The position numbers were made by a program, and so were the translations under genes. A DNA stretch of 19,237 nt from a bacterium. GTDB taxonomy: Bacteria; ARS69. This document shows positions 1-6,987 of the stretch, piece by piece; positions within the stretch are counted from its first letter, which is position 1, and each line of letters opens with the position of its first letter. The notes beneath the pieces are model-generated. The model ran no database searches and was not told the origin of the DNA. It saw nothing but the letters and a program-made list of their open reading frames with translations. The stretch is taken from assembly GCA_025774805.1 (NCBI GenBank), contig JALGZR010000118.1:1-19237 (forward strand). Direction: 5' to 3'.

Positions 1-546
1 GTCGAGCTTGCGCTTGAGGCTCACCGGCAGGTGCATCGCGATCGTGTGGAGAAGCTCCAGCCCTCCGTCCTCGTTCGGATCGCCGAAGAGCCGATCGCGC
101 AGCGACTCGAGGGCTCCGGGACAGACTCTTTCGAAGAGCTGGAGAAGCTCGTCCATCCGCTCGGCGTGGCCGGCCTCCTTCGCGAAACAGCCTTTCTCCT
201 CGCGGGCCCGGATGCGCGCGACGTAGAACGGATCCAGGGACACGAATCCGGCGATGTCCACGACCTCCTCCCCGCGCAGGATGAGGTCCACGCTTCCGTC
301 CGAACGGGACTCGTGATCCATGATCCGACCGGTGCATGCGACCGGGTGGACGCCGATCGAGCCGGCCTCCACGCCCCCCTCTCCCTCTTCGAGAACGGCC
401 ACGACCATCGCGCGGGTCCCCTCGACCGCATCCCGGACCAGAGCGCAGTGGCGGGGCTCGAAGACGTGGAGGGGAAGACGGGTGTCGGGAAACAGGACGA
501 TGTGGGGAAGAGGAACGACCCCCAGTCGATCCGGCAATGCACTCAT
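1..546 (-). CDS. LON substrate-binding-domain protein (5' part, runs off the left edge)
   Basis: The reading frame starts at the ATG at 546-544 and stays open to base 1, giving 182 residues without a stop. The N-terminus reads MSALPDRLGVVPLPHIVLFP and continues DTRLPLHVFEPRHCALV. This is the classic opening of the LON N-terminal/substrate-binding domain (PF02190): a V-P-L-P strand, a P-loop turn, then L-x-V-F-E-P-R. The following beta-rich part (about residues 40-110, including VACTGRIMDHE and LILRGEEVV) and the helical part (about 110-170) also fit. In many bacteria this domain occurs alone as a protein of about 200 residues with no AAA or protease domain. The size cannot be judged here because the 3' end is missing, so full-length Lon cannot be formally excluded. 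A GGAG at about 8 bases before the ATG serves as ribosome binding site. The gene is divergent from queG. Cellular role of stand-alone LON-domain proteins: poorly defined. Confidence 0.85.
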   Translation of the reverse strand, partial: MSALPDRLGVVPLPHIVLFPDTRLPLHVFEPRHCALVRDAVEGTRAMVVAVLEEGEGGVEAGSIGVHPVACTGRIMDHESRSDGSVDLILRGEEVVDIAGFVSLDPFYVARIRAREEKGCFAKEAGHAERMDELLQLFERVCPGALESLRDRLFGDPNEDGGLELLHTIAMHLPVSLKRKLD

Positions 547-568
547 GCTCGGTGCTCCTGAATGGCGA

Positions 569-598
569 AAGATACCGCTCGCGCCCGGTCGGGACCAA
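569..598 (-). promoter_or_regulatory. Candidate sigma70 promoter of the LON-domain gene
   Basis: Read on the minus strand, TTGGTC (598-593), an 18-base spacer and TATCTT (574-569) form a reasonable -35/-10 pair. The start codon lies about 23 bases beyond the -10. AT-containing hexamers stand out in this GC-rich sequence. Assigned by eye only. Confidence 0.4.
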
Positions 599-613
599 CA
601 CGGGGAGCCGGGA

Positions 614-619
614 TAGAAT
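614..619 (+). promoter_or_regulatory. Candidate -10 box of queG (possibly leaderless)
   Basis: TAGAAT matches TATAAT at five of six positions and ends six bases before the queG ATG at 626, so transcription could begin at or next to the start codon. No good -35 is visible 17-18 bases upstream, where the sequence is GGGACC or CGGGAC. No Shine-Dalgarno lies at useful spacing: the nearest GGGGAG, at 602-607, is 18 bases away. Confidence 0.35.
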
Positions 620-625
620 GGGCCC

Positions 626-1636
626 ATGCGAGGAACGGAGTTGCGAGCCAGGCTCTTCGAGGAGGCCCGCCGTCTGGGGTTCGATCGGGCGGGCGTCGCC
701 GCCGCCGGCCCCTGCCGGGACGCGCGCCATCTCCGGCGCTGGCTCGCCGCGGGTCGGCACGGGACCATGGACTGGATGGCCCGGGCCGTGGAGCGCCGGA
801 CCGACCCCCGCGCGCTCCTCGACGGTGCCCGCTCGATCGTGAGCCTCCTGACCCACTACCGGAGCGATCCCCCGCCCGGAGCCGAGCGATGGGTCGGCCG
901 GATCTCCCGCTACGCCTGGGGGGCGGACTATCACAACGTCCTCGGCCGGAGGCTCCGCAAGCTCGCACGGTATCTCGAGGCGCTGTCGCCCGGATGCCGG
1001 GTGGGTGTCGCGGTCGACTCGCGGCCCGTCCTGGAGAAGGAGTGGGCGGAGCGCTCCGGTCTCGGCTGGATCGGGAAGCACAGCAACCTGATCGTCCGGG
1101 ATCGCGGCTCGTTCTTCTTCCTTTCGGAGCTCGTGACCGATCTCGAGCTTCCCCCCGACGCCGAGTCGCCCGTCGACCACTGCGGGAAGTGCGTCGCGTG
1201 TCTCGACGCGTGCCCCACGGCGGCCATCGTCGGGCCGCGGGAGGTGGACGCCCGGCGGTGTCTGTCCTATCTCACCGTCGAACACCGGGGCGCCGTTCCG
1301 CGGGAGTTGCGGCCGGGAGTGGGCGAGTGGATCTTCGGCTGCGACATCTGCCAGGACGTCTGCCCCTGGAACCGCTTCGCCCCCCCCACGCAGGAGAGGC
1401 GGTTCACTCTCGACCCCGATCGACTCGCGGGGGATCTCGTATCGCTTCTCGCGCTCGGCGAGAACGAGTTTCGGGACCGGTTCCGGGGGAGCCCGATCCG
1501 GAGGGCGGGGCGCGACGGCTTCCTGCGCAACGTCTGCGTCGCCCTCGGGAATCGCGGAGATCCGAAGGCTCTGCCCGCGCTCCTCCGCGCGATGCGCGAG
1601 GATCCCTCCCCGCTCGTGAGCGGGATCGCGAGGTGA
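626..1636 (+). CDS. queG: Epoxyqueuosine reductase QueG
   Basis: QueG reduces epoxyqueuosine to queuosine in the wobble base of tRNAs with GUN anticodons. It is a cytosolic enzyme using cobalamin and two [4Fe-4S] clusters. The 336 residues show the expected order: an N-terminal DUF1730-type domain; the substrate/cobalamin region VDSRPVLEKEWAERSGLGWI near residues 130-149, with a conserved Asp; a ferredoxin-like cluster motif CGKCVACLDACP (Cys186, 189, 192, 196); Cys212; and CDICQDVCPWN (Cys239, 242, 246). A single HEAT-like helix pair follows (LRNVCVALGN onward). Family members are usually about 350-390 residues, so the C-terminus is short, and a sensible continuation exists in another frame (see findings). 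ATG 626 fits the protein but lacks a Shine-Dalgarno. A TTG at 641 preceded by GAGGA is an alternative. The gene converges on nrdJ, 58 bases away. Confidence 0.93.
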   Translation: MRGTELRARLFEEARRLGFDRAGVAAAGPCRDARHLRRWLAAGRHGTMDWMARAVERRTDPRALLDGARSIVSLLTHYRSDPPPGAERWVGRISRYAWGADYHNVLGRRLRKLARYLEALSPGCRVGVAVDSRPVLEKEWAERSGLGWIGKHSNLIVRDRGSFFFLSELVTDLELPPDAESPVDHCGKCVACLDACPTAAIVGPREVDARRCLSYLTVEHRGAVPRELRPGVGEWIFGCDICQDVCPWNRFAPPTQERRFTLDPDRLAGDLVSLLALGENEFRDRFRGSPIRRAGRDGFLRNVCVALGNRGDPKALPALLRAMREDPSPLVSGIAR

Positions 1637-1684
1637 TCGAGGAGATCTCGCTCGCCGCGCGACGAGCCCGGTGAGAAATGCGGG

Positions 1685-1698
1685 CTAGCCCGGGCTAG
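1685..1698. repeat. Perfect 14-bp palindrome at the queG/nrdJ junction
   Basis: CTAGCCCGGGCTAG reads the same on both strands and contains the nrdJ stop codon (1697-1695). It is part of a near-tandem ten-base repeat, CGGGCTAGCC then CGGGCTAGGA. It lies between two convergent genes, but it has no loop and no T-run, so it is not a standard intrinsic terminator. Confidence 0.6.
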
Positions 1699-4600
1699 GA
1701 GCAGCCCATCGAGCTCCCGCAGTTGAGGCACTTGTAGCAGGCCCCGTTGCGGACGGTGAGGTGACCGCAGATGTCGCAGAACGGGGCGTCTCGGCTCACC
1801 GCGAAGAGCTGATCGGCAACCGGGGCGATGACCTGCGGGGCGTTCGACGACCCGCTCCCGTTGCCGGACGCGCTCTGGTCCGAGTCCGAGCTCTCCTGGG
1901 CATCCGTCCCCTCCCCCGGATCCGCCTCGGTCTCGAGCGGGTCGGGAGTGTTTCCCCGAGACACCGAGTCCGGGTCGGGATCGGGGTCGGCCGGATCGCC
2001 GTCGACGACCATTTCCTCTTCCAGCGCGGAGACGGTGGCCGCCCCCTTCGGGGAGACCCCGCCTCGCTCGATCCGATCGTGGCTCGCGGTCGGAGGAACC
2101 TGGACGAGCTCGTGCCGGCCCAGGTACTCCATCGCCAGCACCCGGAACAGGTAGTCGATCACCGAGCCGTGCGGCTCGAACCGCGTGAACGTGAAGACCT
2201 CGACGAACTCCTCCAGGGGTACGCCGTACTGGAGCCCGAGGCTGACCGCGATCGCGAAGCAGTTCATCATGCTCCGAAACGCGGCGCCCTCCTTGTGCAT
2301 GTCGATGAAGATCTCACCCAGCTTGCCGTTCTCGTACTCGCCGGTTCGCAGGTAGACCTTGTGGCCGCCGATGCGGGCCTCCTGAGTAAAGCCGGTGCGC
2401 TTCTTCGGCAGCCGGACCCGCCGGGGCCTCCGCTCCCTCTCCGCCCGGGCGACGGCCTCGCGCACCGCCGCATCGACGTCGGAATCCTTCCCCTTCTCGG
2501 ACTCCTTCACGTCTCCGTCCTTGGACGACGTCGACAGCGGCTGGCTGAGCTTGCACCCGTCCCGATAGACCGCGAGGGCTTTGAGGCCCAGCTCCCACCC
2601 GAAGTGGTAGAGATCCGCGATCTCCTCGACCGTGGTCTCCTTGGGGACGTTGACCGTCTTGGAAATCGCCCCGGAGATGAACGGCTGAGCCGCGGCCATC
2701 ATGCGGAGATGCCCCCGCGGCTCGATGAAGCGGCTGCCGTGCCGACCGCAACGGCAGGCGCAGTCGAACACCGCCAGGTGCTCCTCGGCGAGGTGGGGCG
2801 CGCCTTCCACGGTCATCCGCCCGCAGATGACGTCGGTCGCCTGGTCGATCACGGAACGGGAGAACCCGAGCTCGCGCAGGAGGCGGAATCCGGGTGCGGA
2901 CCAGCGCTCCCGCGGAATGCCGAGTCTCTTCATCGCGGACTCGCCGAGCGCCGCCGGCGTGATCGTGGTCTCGAGATCGAAGGCGCCGCCCAGCATGCCT
3001 TCGATCTTTCGCACGTCCACCTCGTCGAGCCCCTTCTCCCGCAGCGTGTCGTGGTTGATGCCGGGCCCGCCCTCGAGGGTCATCGTCCCGCGCAGGTACT
3101 GATCGATGTCGGCGATCTGATCCTCGGAATAGCCGAGGGTCCGCAGCGCGGCCTCCACCGAGTTGTTCACGATCTTGAAGTACCCGCCTCCGGCGAGCTT
3201 CTTGAACTTCACGAGAGCGAAGTCGGGCTCGATTCCGGTCGTGTCGCAATCCATGAGGAGGCCGATCGTCCCGGTCGGAGCCAGTACCGTGGTCTGGGCG
3301 TTCCGATAGCCGAACTCGTCGCCGAAGCGGATGGCCGCCGCCCAGTCCTGCCGGGCGGCGGCCTGCAGGTCGGAGGACCCGAGGGCGGGAATCGACTCCG
3401 CCGCGTCCCGGTGCTTGCGCATCACCTTGGCCATGGACTCGGCGTTGAACGCGTACGCGGGGAACGGCCCCTTGCGGGACGCGATCTCCGCCGACACGCG
3501 GTAGGTGTGTCCCGTCAGGATCGCGGTGAGCGCACTGCAGACGGCCCGGCCTTCCTCGCTGTCGTACGGCACGCCCAGGATCATGAGCAGTGACCCGAGA
3601 TTCGCATAGCCCAGCCCGAGAGTCCGGAAGTCGTGGGAGTTCCGAGCGATCTTCTCGGTGGGATACGAGCTGAGATCGACCAGGATCTCCATGGCGGTGA
3701 TGAACACCCGTATCGCGTGCCGGAATCCCTCCACGTCGAACGTGCCGTCTCCATCGAGAAACTTCGCGAGATTGAGCGAGGCGAGGTTGCAAGCGGAGTC
3801 GTCGAGGAACATGTACTCGGAGCAGGGATTGGACGCATTGATCCGCCCGGAGGCCTTGCAGGTGTGCCACGCGTTGATCGTGCTGTCGAACTGGACGCCC
3901 GGCTCGGCGCACTTCCACGCGGAACGGGCGATCTTCTCCATCAACTCGCGAGCCCGGTACGTCGTATCGACCTTTCGGTCGGTGCGGCGAATCGTCCTCC
4001 ACTCTTCGTCACCCTCGACCGACCGCATGAACTCGTCCGTCACCCGCACCGAGTTGTTCGCGTTCTGACCCGAGACGGTGCGGTACGCGTCCCCGTTGAA
4101 GTCGGAGGAGTACCCGTTATCGATCAGGGCCCGGGCCTTGTTCTCCTCGCGGACCTTCCACTCGATGAACTCGACGATCTCGGGATGGTCCAGATCGAGG
4201 CAGACCATCTTGGCCGCGCGGCGTGTCGTGCCGCCGGACTTCGTCGCCCCCGCCGCCCGATCGAACACCTCGAGGAAGGACATGAGACCGGAGCTCGTGC
4301 CGCCTCCGGACAGGTTTTCCGTGCAGCCCCGCAGCGTGGAGAAGTTGGTTCCGGTGCCGGACCCGTACTTGAACAGGCGCGCCTCGTTCTTGATGAGCTG
4401 AAAGATCGACATCAGGTCGTCTTCGACCGACTGGATGAAACACGCGCTGCACTGGGGACGGCTGTAGGCGTCCGGTGTCTCGACGAAAGTGTCGGTGTCG
4501 GGATCCCAGGCGAAGTTTCCGCCCGATCCGTCGATTCCGTACTCGTGAAACAACCCGAGGTTGAACCAGACCGGCGAGTTGAAGGCACCGCGTTGCGAAA

Positions 4601-5060
4601 GAAGAAGAGTCGTCAGCTCGGCCTCGAAGATCTCGGCCTCGTCGCGGCTCTCGAAGTAGCCGCCCAGGTCTTCGCCCGCGGCGCGGATCGTGCGCACGAT
4701 CCGGCGAATGAGCTGCTTGACCGATCGCTCGCGGCCACCGTCGGGGACTCCGGCCTTCCGGAGGTACTTCGAGGCCACGATGTCGGTCGCGAGCTGCGAC
4801 CATTCGCTCGGAACCTCGACACCGTCCATCTCGAAGACGATCGAACCGTCCGGATTCGTGATGATCGAGCGGCGAACATCCATGGCGACCTGTTCGAACG
4901 GATCGACGCCGTCGGTCGAGAAGCGACGCGTGAGGGACGAGGGCGCGGGACCAGAGTTCTCGGCGTCCGCGCTCACAATTCCACTCCACCCATCATCTGC
5001 ACGAGCACCAGCCCCGCGGCCCTCTGTCCCTGACTTGCCGAGGATCCCCGCACCACTCAT
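1695..5060 (-). CDS. nrdJ: Vitamin B12-dependent (class II) ribonucleotide reductase, NrdJ
   Basis: NrdJ makes deoxyribonucleotides from ribonucleotides, using adenosylcobalamin to form a thiyl radical, with or without oxygen. Numbered from the upstream ATG (5066), the protein has: a first active-site region with QCSACF (Cys206/209); the catalytic N-P-C-S-E motif at 413-417, with Cys415 the expected radical Cys; Cys426 in [11 protein letters not shown], eleven residues on, as in the family; [20 protein letters not shown] at 598-617; a TSCPD domain at about 895-970; a Glu/Asp/Ser/Gly-rich linker at about 1012-1075; and a Cys-rich zinc-ribbon-like tail (CDIC, CYKC, CGSSMGC), the likely redox tail. 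I prefer the ATG at 5060 (1121 residues), because AGGGGG then sits six bases upstream. From 5066 the spacing would be almost nil. No intein or break is seen. The upstream region suggests NrdR control. Confidence 0.96.
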   Translation of the reverse strand: MSGAGILGKSGTEGRGAGARADDGWSGIVSADAENSGPAPSSLTRRFSTDGVDPFEQVAMDVRRSIITNPDGSIVFEMDGVEVPSEWSQLATDIVASKYLRKAGVPDGGRERSVKQLIRRIVRTIRAAGEDLGGYFESRDEAEIFEAELTTLLLSQRGAFNSPVWFNLGLFHEYGIDGSGGNFAWDPDTDTFVETPDAYSRPQCSACFIQSVEDDLMSIFQLIKNEARLFKYGSGTGTNFSTLRGCTENLSGGGTSSGLMSFLEVFDRAAGATKSGGTTRRAAKMVCLDLDHPEIVEFIEWKVREENKARALIDNGYSSDFNGDAYRTVSGQNANNSVRVTDEFMRSVEGDEEWRTIRRTDRKVDTTYRARELMEKIARSAWKCAEPGVQFDSTINAWHTCKASGRINASNPCSEYMFLDDSACNLASLNLAKFLDGDGTFDVEGFRHAIRVFITAMEILVDLSSYPTEKIARNSHDFRTLGLGYANLGSLLMILGVPYDSEEGRAVCSALTAILTGHTYRVSAEIASRKGPFPAYAFNAESMAKVMRKHRDAAESIPALGSSDLQAAARQDWAAAIRFGDEFGYRNAQTTVLAPTGTIGLLMDCDTTGIEPDFALVKFKKLAGGGYFKIVNNSVEAALRTLGYSEDQIADIDQYLRGTMTLEGGPGINHDTLREKGLDEVDVRKIEGMLGGAFDLETTITPAALGESAMKRLGIPRERWSAPGFRLLRELGFSRSVIDQATDVICGRMTVEGAPHLAEEHLAVFDCACRCGRHGSRFIEPRGHLRMMAAAQPFISGAISKTVNVPKETTVEEIADLYHFGWELGLKALAVYRDGCKLSQPLSTSSKDGDVKESEKGKDSDVDAAVREAVARAERERRPRRVRLPKKRTGFTQEARIGGHKVYLRTGEYENGKLGEIFIDMHKEGAAFRSMMNCFAIAVSLGLQYGVPLEEFVEVFTFTRFEPHGSVIDYLFRVLAMEYLGRHELVQVPPTASHDRIERGGVSPKGAATVSALEEEMVVDGDPADPDPDPDSVSRGNTPDPLETEADPGEGTDAQESSDSDQSASGNGSGSSNAPQVIAPVADQLFAVSRDAPFCDICGHLTVRNGACYKCLNCGSSMGCS

Positions 5061-5308
5061 CTGCATCCCCCTTCGGCACTTACGCTTGTGTTTTCCGTGC
5101 GGACGAGCCGGAAATCAGACGGGCCGCCGGTGACGGCGTCCCGGAGATCCGGTGCGTGTTCTTGCTGATGTGCGTCGTTCGGCGAGCGTTTGAGGGCCGG
5201 AAGCGGCCCGTCCGGGGTCGTCGGCTCCGAGCGCGGTCCGGCGGTCGGGGTCGTCGACTCGGGGTCCGGGGTAACGGCCGTCGATTGACGTTCTTGCTGG
5301 GAGTTCAC
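5057..5308 (-). CDS. Possible 83-codon leader ORF coupled to nrdJ
   Basis: A GTG at 5308-5306, with AAGGA about nine bases before it, opens an 83-codon frame. The frame ends in TGA at 5059-5057, overlapping the nrdJ ATG (5060-5058) as ATGA. The predicted peptide is hydrophilic and Pro/Thr/Ser/Glu-rich in the middle (for example [20 protein letters not shown]), with no membrane segment or known motif. About 72% of third positions are G/C by my count. That is lower than I would expect for the established genes here, although the central codons look richer. A ten-base direct repeat (GTTCTTGCTG on the plus strand at 5158-5167 and 5290-5299) falls in frame and gives QQE twice. The overlap and binding site favour translation, while composition and lack of homology are against it. 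It may be only part of an untranslated leader. Confidence 0.22.
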   Translation of the reverse strand: MNSQQERQSTAVTPDPESTTPTAGPRSEPTTPDGPLPALKRSPNDAHQQEHAPDLRDAVTGGPSDFRLVRTENTSVSAEGGCR

Positions 5309-5439
5309 CCGGAGAGGTCCTTCGCAACCCGTCCGGCCTACCTCGCCTCGCCGCAAGCTCGCGTGGGAGCCCCGTCCCCGGCCACGTCACTCCCGTGAGC
5401 GATCGGACAGACGTCCGCTTCCGGGGGTACAGGAGAGCG

Positions 5440-5487
5440 TCACTAGATCTTGTGGCGGAGGGCACGATACTCCTCAGCATTTTGAAG
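5440..5487 (-). promoter_or_regulatory. Pair of NrdR-box-like sites over the nrdJ promoter
   Basis: The known NrdR box is close to acaCwAtATaTwGtgt. On the minus strand CCACAAGATCTAGTGA (5455-5440) keeps all the strong core positions except the variable ones and is nearly palindromic. A weaker site lies at 5472-5487 (CCTCAGCATTTTGAAG on the plus strand) and matches about 9 of 16 positions. The two are exactly 32 bp apart, start to start, which is the three-helical-turn spacing typical of NrdR box pairs. One falls between the -35 and -10, the other just after the expected transcription start, a layout suited to repression. The nrdR gene itself is not in the window. Confidence 0.55.
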
Positions 5488-5492
5488 GTCAA
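5464..5492 (-). promoter_or_regulatory. Candidate sigma70 promoter of nrdJ
   Basis: On the minus strand TTGACC (5492-5487), a 17-base spacer and TATCGT (5469-5464) give a -35 with five of six and a -10 with four of six consensus bases. The predicted start is near 5457, leaving about 400 nt of leader before the nrdJ ATG. Its coincidence with the NrdR-like boxes strengthens both calls. Confidence 0.55.
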
Positions 5493-5683
5493 CCGTTCTT
5501 TCCCGCCAATTCCCGAAGACATCACACGGCTTCACCGTTGCCGGAGCGAACCGCGTTTCCGTCCCCGGGTTTCCCGGAATCTCCGAGCATCCCGCTCCCG
5601 GCGGGCGATTGCGGAGAGGATCGACCGACCCTCGGCCTCTCCCGATTATCACTTCTGGCTATGTTCTCGGTAGCTCCTCCCCT

Positions 5684-5712
5684 TGCGCCGTCGTGCGCCC
5701 TCTGGCAGACTC
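5684..5712 (+). promoter_or_regulatory. Candidate promoter of the dehydrogenase-ubiE-phosphate gene run
   Basis: TTGCGC (5684-5689), a 17-base spacer and CAGACT (5707-5712) resemble the better mqnD promoter (TTGCCG, 17 bases, TAGACT). The start codon of the first gene is 78 bases beyond the -10. Weak against the textbook consensus, but the similarity between the two sites supports it. Confidence 0.33.
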
Positions 5713-5790
5713 CGCCCGCGATTCTCGCGCTCCCCTTCCCTCCCGCGCCCGGACCGGGAAAGGCGGGAGCCGTGACCCTCGGGGGCTTGC

Positions 5791-6987
5791 ATGAAGGTCC
5801 TGGTGATCGGTTCCGGTCGGATGGGGTACGCGGCGGCGTTCGATCTCGCCCGGAGCCCGGGAGTCGAGGTCGTGACCCTCGCCGATCAGGATCCGAAGCG
5901 GCTCACGGAGGCTCGGGACCGGATCCGGAAGGCCCTCCGGACCGACTCGGTCCACGCGCGGACCGTGCTTCTCCCGGAGGATCCCGCCCTGGACGGTCTT
6001 CTCGCCGAACACGACGCCTGTCTCTCCGCCGTGCCGTACTGGTTCAACCCGGAGCTCGCGCGGGCCGCGGTGGAGGCGGGCACCCACTTCTGCGATCTCG
6101 GGGGCAACATCTTCTCGGTCGACGCGGAGCTTGCGCTCGACGCCCGGGCGCGGTCGCGAGGAGTCACGCTCATTCCCGACTGTGGCCTCGCCCCGGGCAT
6201 GGCGAACGTGGTCGCCGCCCGCGCCGTCGAGCTCCTGGGCGAGGGAGAGATCGAGCGGATCTCGATTCGCGTCGGGGGTCTGCCCCTCTCCCCGAAGCCC
6301 CCGCTCGGCTACGAGCTGACGTTCTCGGTCGAGGGGCTGATCAACGAGTACGTCGAGCCCTGCCGCGTCCTGCGCGACGGCGAGATCGTCGAGGTGCCGG
6401 GACTGTCCGAGGTGGAGACGCTGGAGTTCCCCGCGCCCTTCCGAGAGTTGGAGGCGTTCCAGACGTCGGGGGGCACCTCGCGCATGCCCCTCACCTACCG
6501 GGGTCGCGTCCGCGATCTCGACTACAAGACCATCCGCTACCCGGGACACGCGGAGCGATTCCGCCTGCTCGTCGATCTCGGGCTCACGAGCTCCGATCCG
6601 GTCACCACCGACGACGGGGTGACGGTGTCCCCGCGCCGGGTCCTGGGTCGCCTCCTCACCGATCGCCTGAACCCGACCGGGGAGGACGTCGTGCTCGTAC
6701 GCGTGGATGGGCGGGCGCAGCGGTCGGGCCGGGCGCGGGCCTACCGGGCCCAGCTCGTCTGCCGCTCCGACGAGTGGGGACGCTCGGCCATGATGCGGAC
6801 GACCTCCGATCCGACCTCGATCGTCGCGCAGATGATGGCGAGGGGCCGGACGCGCGGCCCGGGCGCCGGGACCCCGGAGAGCATGGTCCCTCCCGGCCCT
6901 CTTCTGGCCGAACTCGCCGAGCGCGGCATCCGGTTCGAGGAGACCCTCGACGGACGACCCGTCCCTCCGTCCGCGGAGACCCCGTGA
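5791..6987 (+). CDS. Saccharopine dehydrogenase-like NAD(P)-dependent oxidoreductase
   Basis: The 398 residues begin with a Rossmann strand and dinucleotide motif, MKVLVIGSGRMG (GSGRMG at 7-12), followed by an acidic residue at the end of the second strand (LADQDPKR, about 30-37). Residues 83-105, with FNPELARAAVEAGTHFCDLG, and 130-139, DCGLAPGMAN, are typical of the saccharopine dehydrogenase/lysine-biosynthesis reductase superfamily, which also includes carboxynorspermidine synthase. The substrate cannot be told from sequence. The C-terminus (VPPGPLLAELAERGI) also matches the family. ATG 5791 is preceded by a G-rich GGGGGC close to the start. The stop overlaps the GTG of the next gene as GTGA, so translation is probably coupled to the menaquinone methyltransferase. 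No direct role in quinone synthesis is known for this family. Confidence 0.85.
   Translation: MKVLVIGSGRMGYAAAFDLARSPGVEVVTLADQDPKRLTEARDRIRKALRTDSVHARTVLLPEDPALDGLLAEHDACLSAVPYWFNPELARAAVEAGTHFCDLGGNIFSVDAELALDARARSRGVTLIPDCGLAPGMANVVAARAVELLGEGEIERISIRVGGLPLSPKPPLGYELTFSVEGLINEYVEPCRVLRDGEIVEVPGLSEVETLEFPAPFRELEAFQTSGGTSRMPLTYRGRVRDLDYKTIRYPGHAERFRLLVDLGLTSSDPVTTDDGVTVSPRRVLGRLLTDRLNPTGEDVVLVRVDGRAQRSGRARAYRAQLVCRSDEWGRSAMMRTTSDPTSIVAQMMARGRTRGPGAGTPESMVPPGPLLAELAERGIRFEETLDGRPVPPSAETP

Larger units (their letters stand above)
5061..5790. other. Long divergent intergenic region between nrdJ and the dehydrogenase gene
   Basis: These 730 bases carry no convincing gene except possibly the 83-codon leader ORF. 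They hold the nrdJ promoter with two NrdR-like boxes (5440-5492), a roughly 400-nt nrdJ leader, and a candidate promoter for the plus-strand operon (5684-5712). I looked for a cobalamin riboswitch in the nrdJ leader and did not find the GCCACTG-type B12 box. The part around 5400-5660 is visibly less GC-rich than the flanking genes, as expected for a control region. Confidence 0.6.

Noticed and set aside
21-542. Minus-strand 173-codon frame and plus-strand 176-codon frame at the left end
   Set aside because: Both are shadows. The frame starting at 546 on the minus strand gives an unmistakable LON-domain N-terminus and stays open to the edge.
1637-1694. Bidirectional intrinsic terminator between queG and nrdJ
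   Set aside because: There are GC-rich inverted repeats (GCTCG/CGAGC and the CTAGCCCGGGCTAG palindrome), but no loop of useful size and no T-run on either strand.
1761-3593. Long plus-strand open frame of 610 codons opposite nrdJ
   Set aside because: It is antisense to clearly conserved nrdJ sequence and has Arg/Leu/Val-rich shadow composition with no domain. Long antisense frames are expected in GC-rich DNA.
1695-5060. Intein or insertion in nrdJ to explain its size
   Set aside because: The conserved motifs follow one another at family spacing. The extra length comes from the TSCPD domain, the acidic linker and the Cys-rich tail.
5061-5460. Cobalamin riboswitch in the nrdJ leader
   Set aside because: It would suit a B12-dependent enzyme, but I could not find the GCCACTG-type B12 box or its partner stem. 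A covariance-model search (Rfam cobalamin family) would be decisive.
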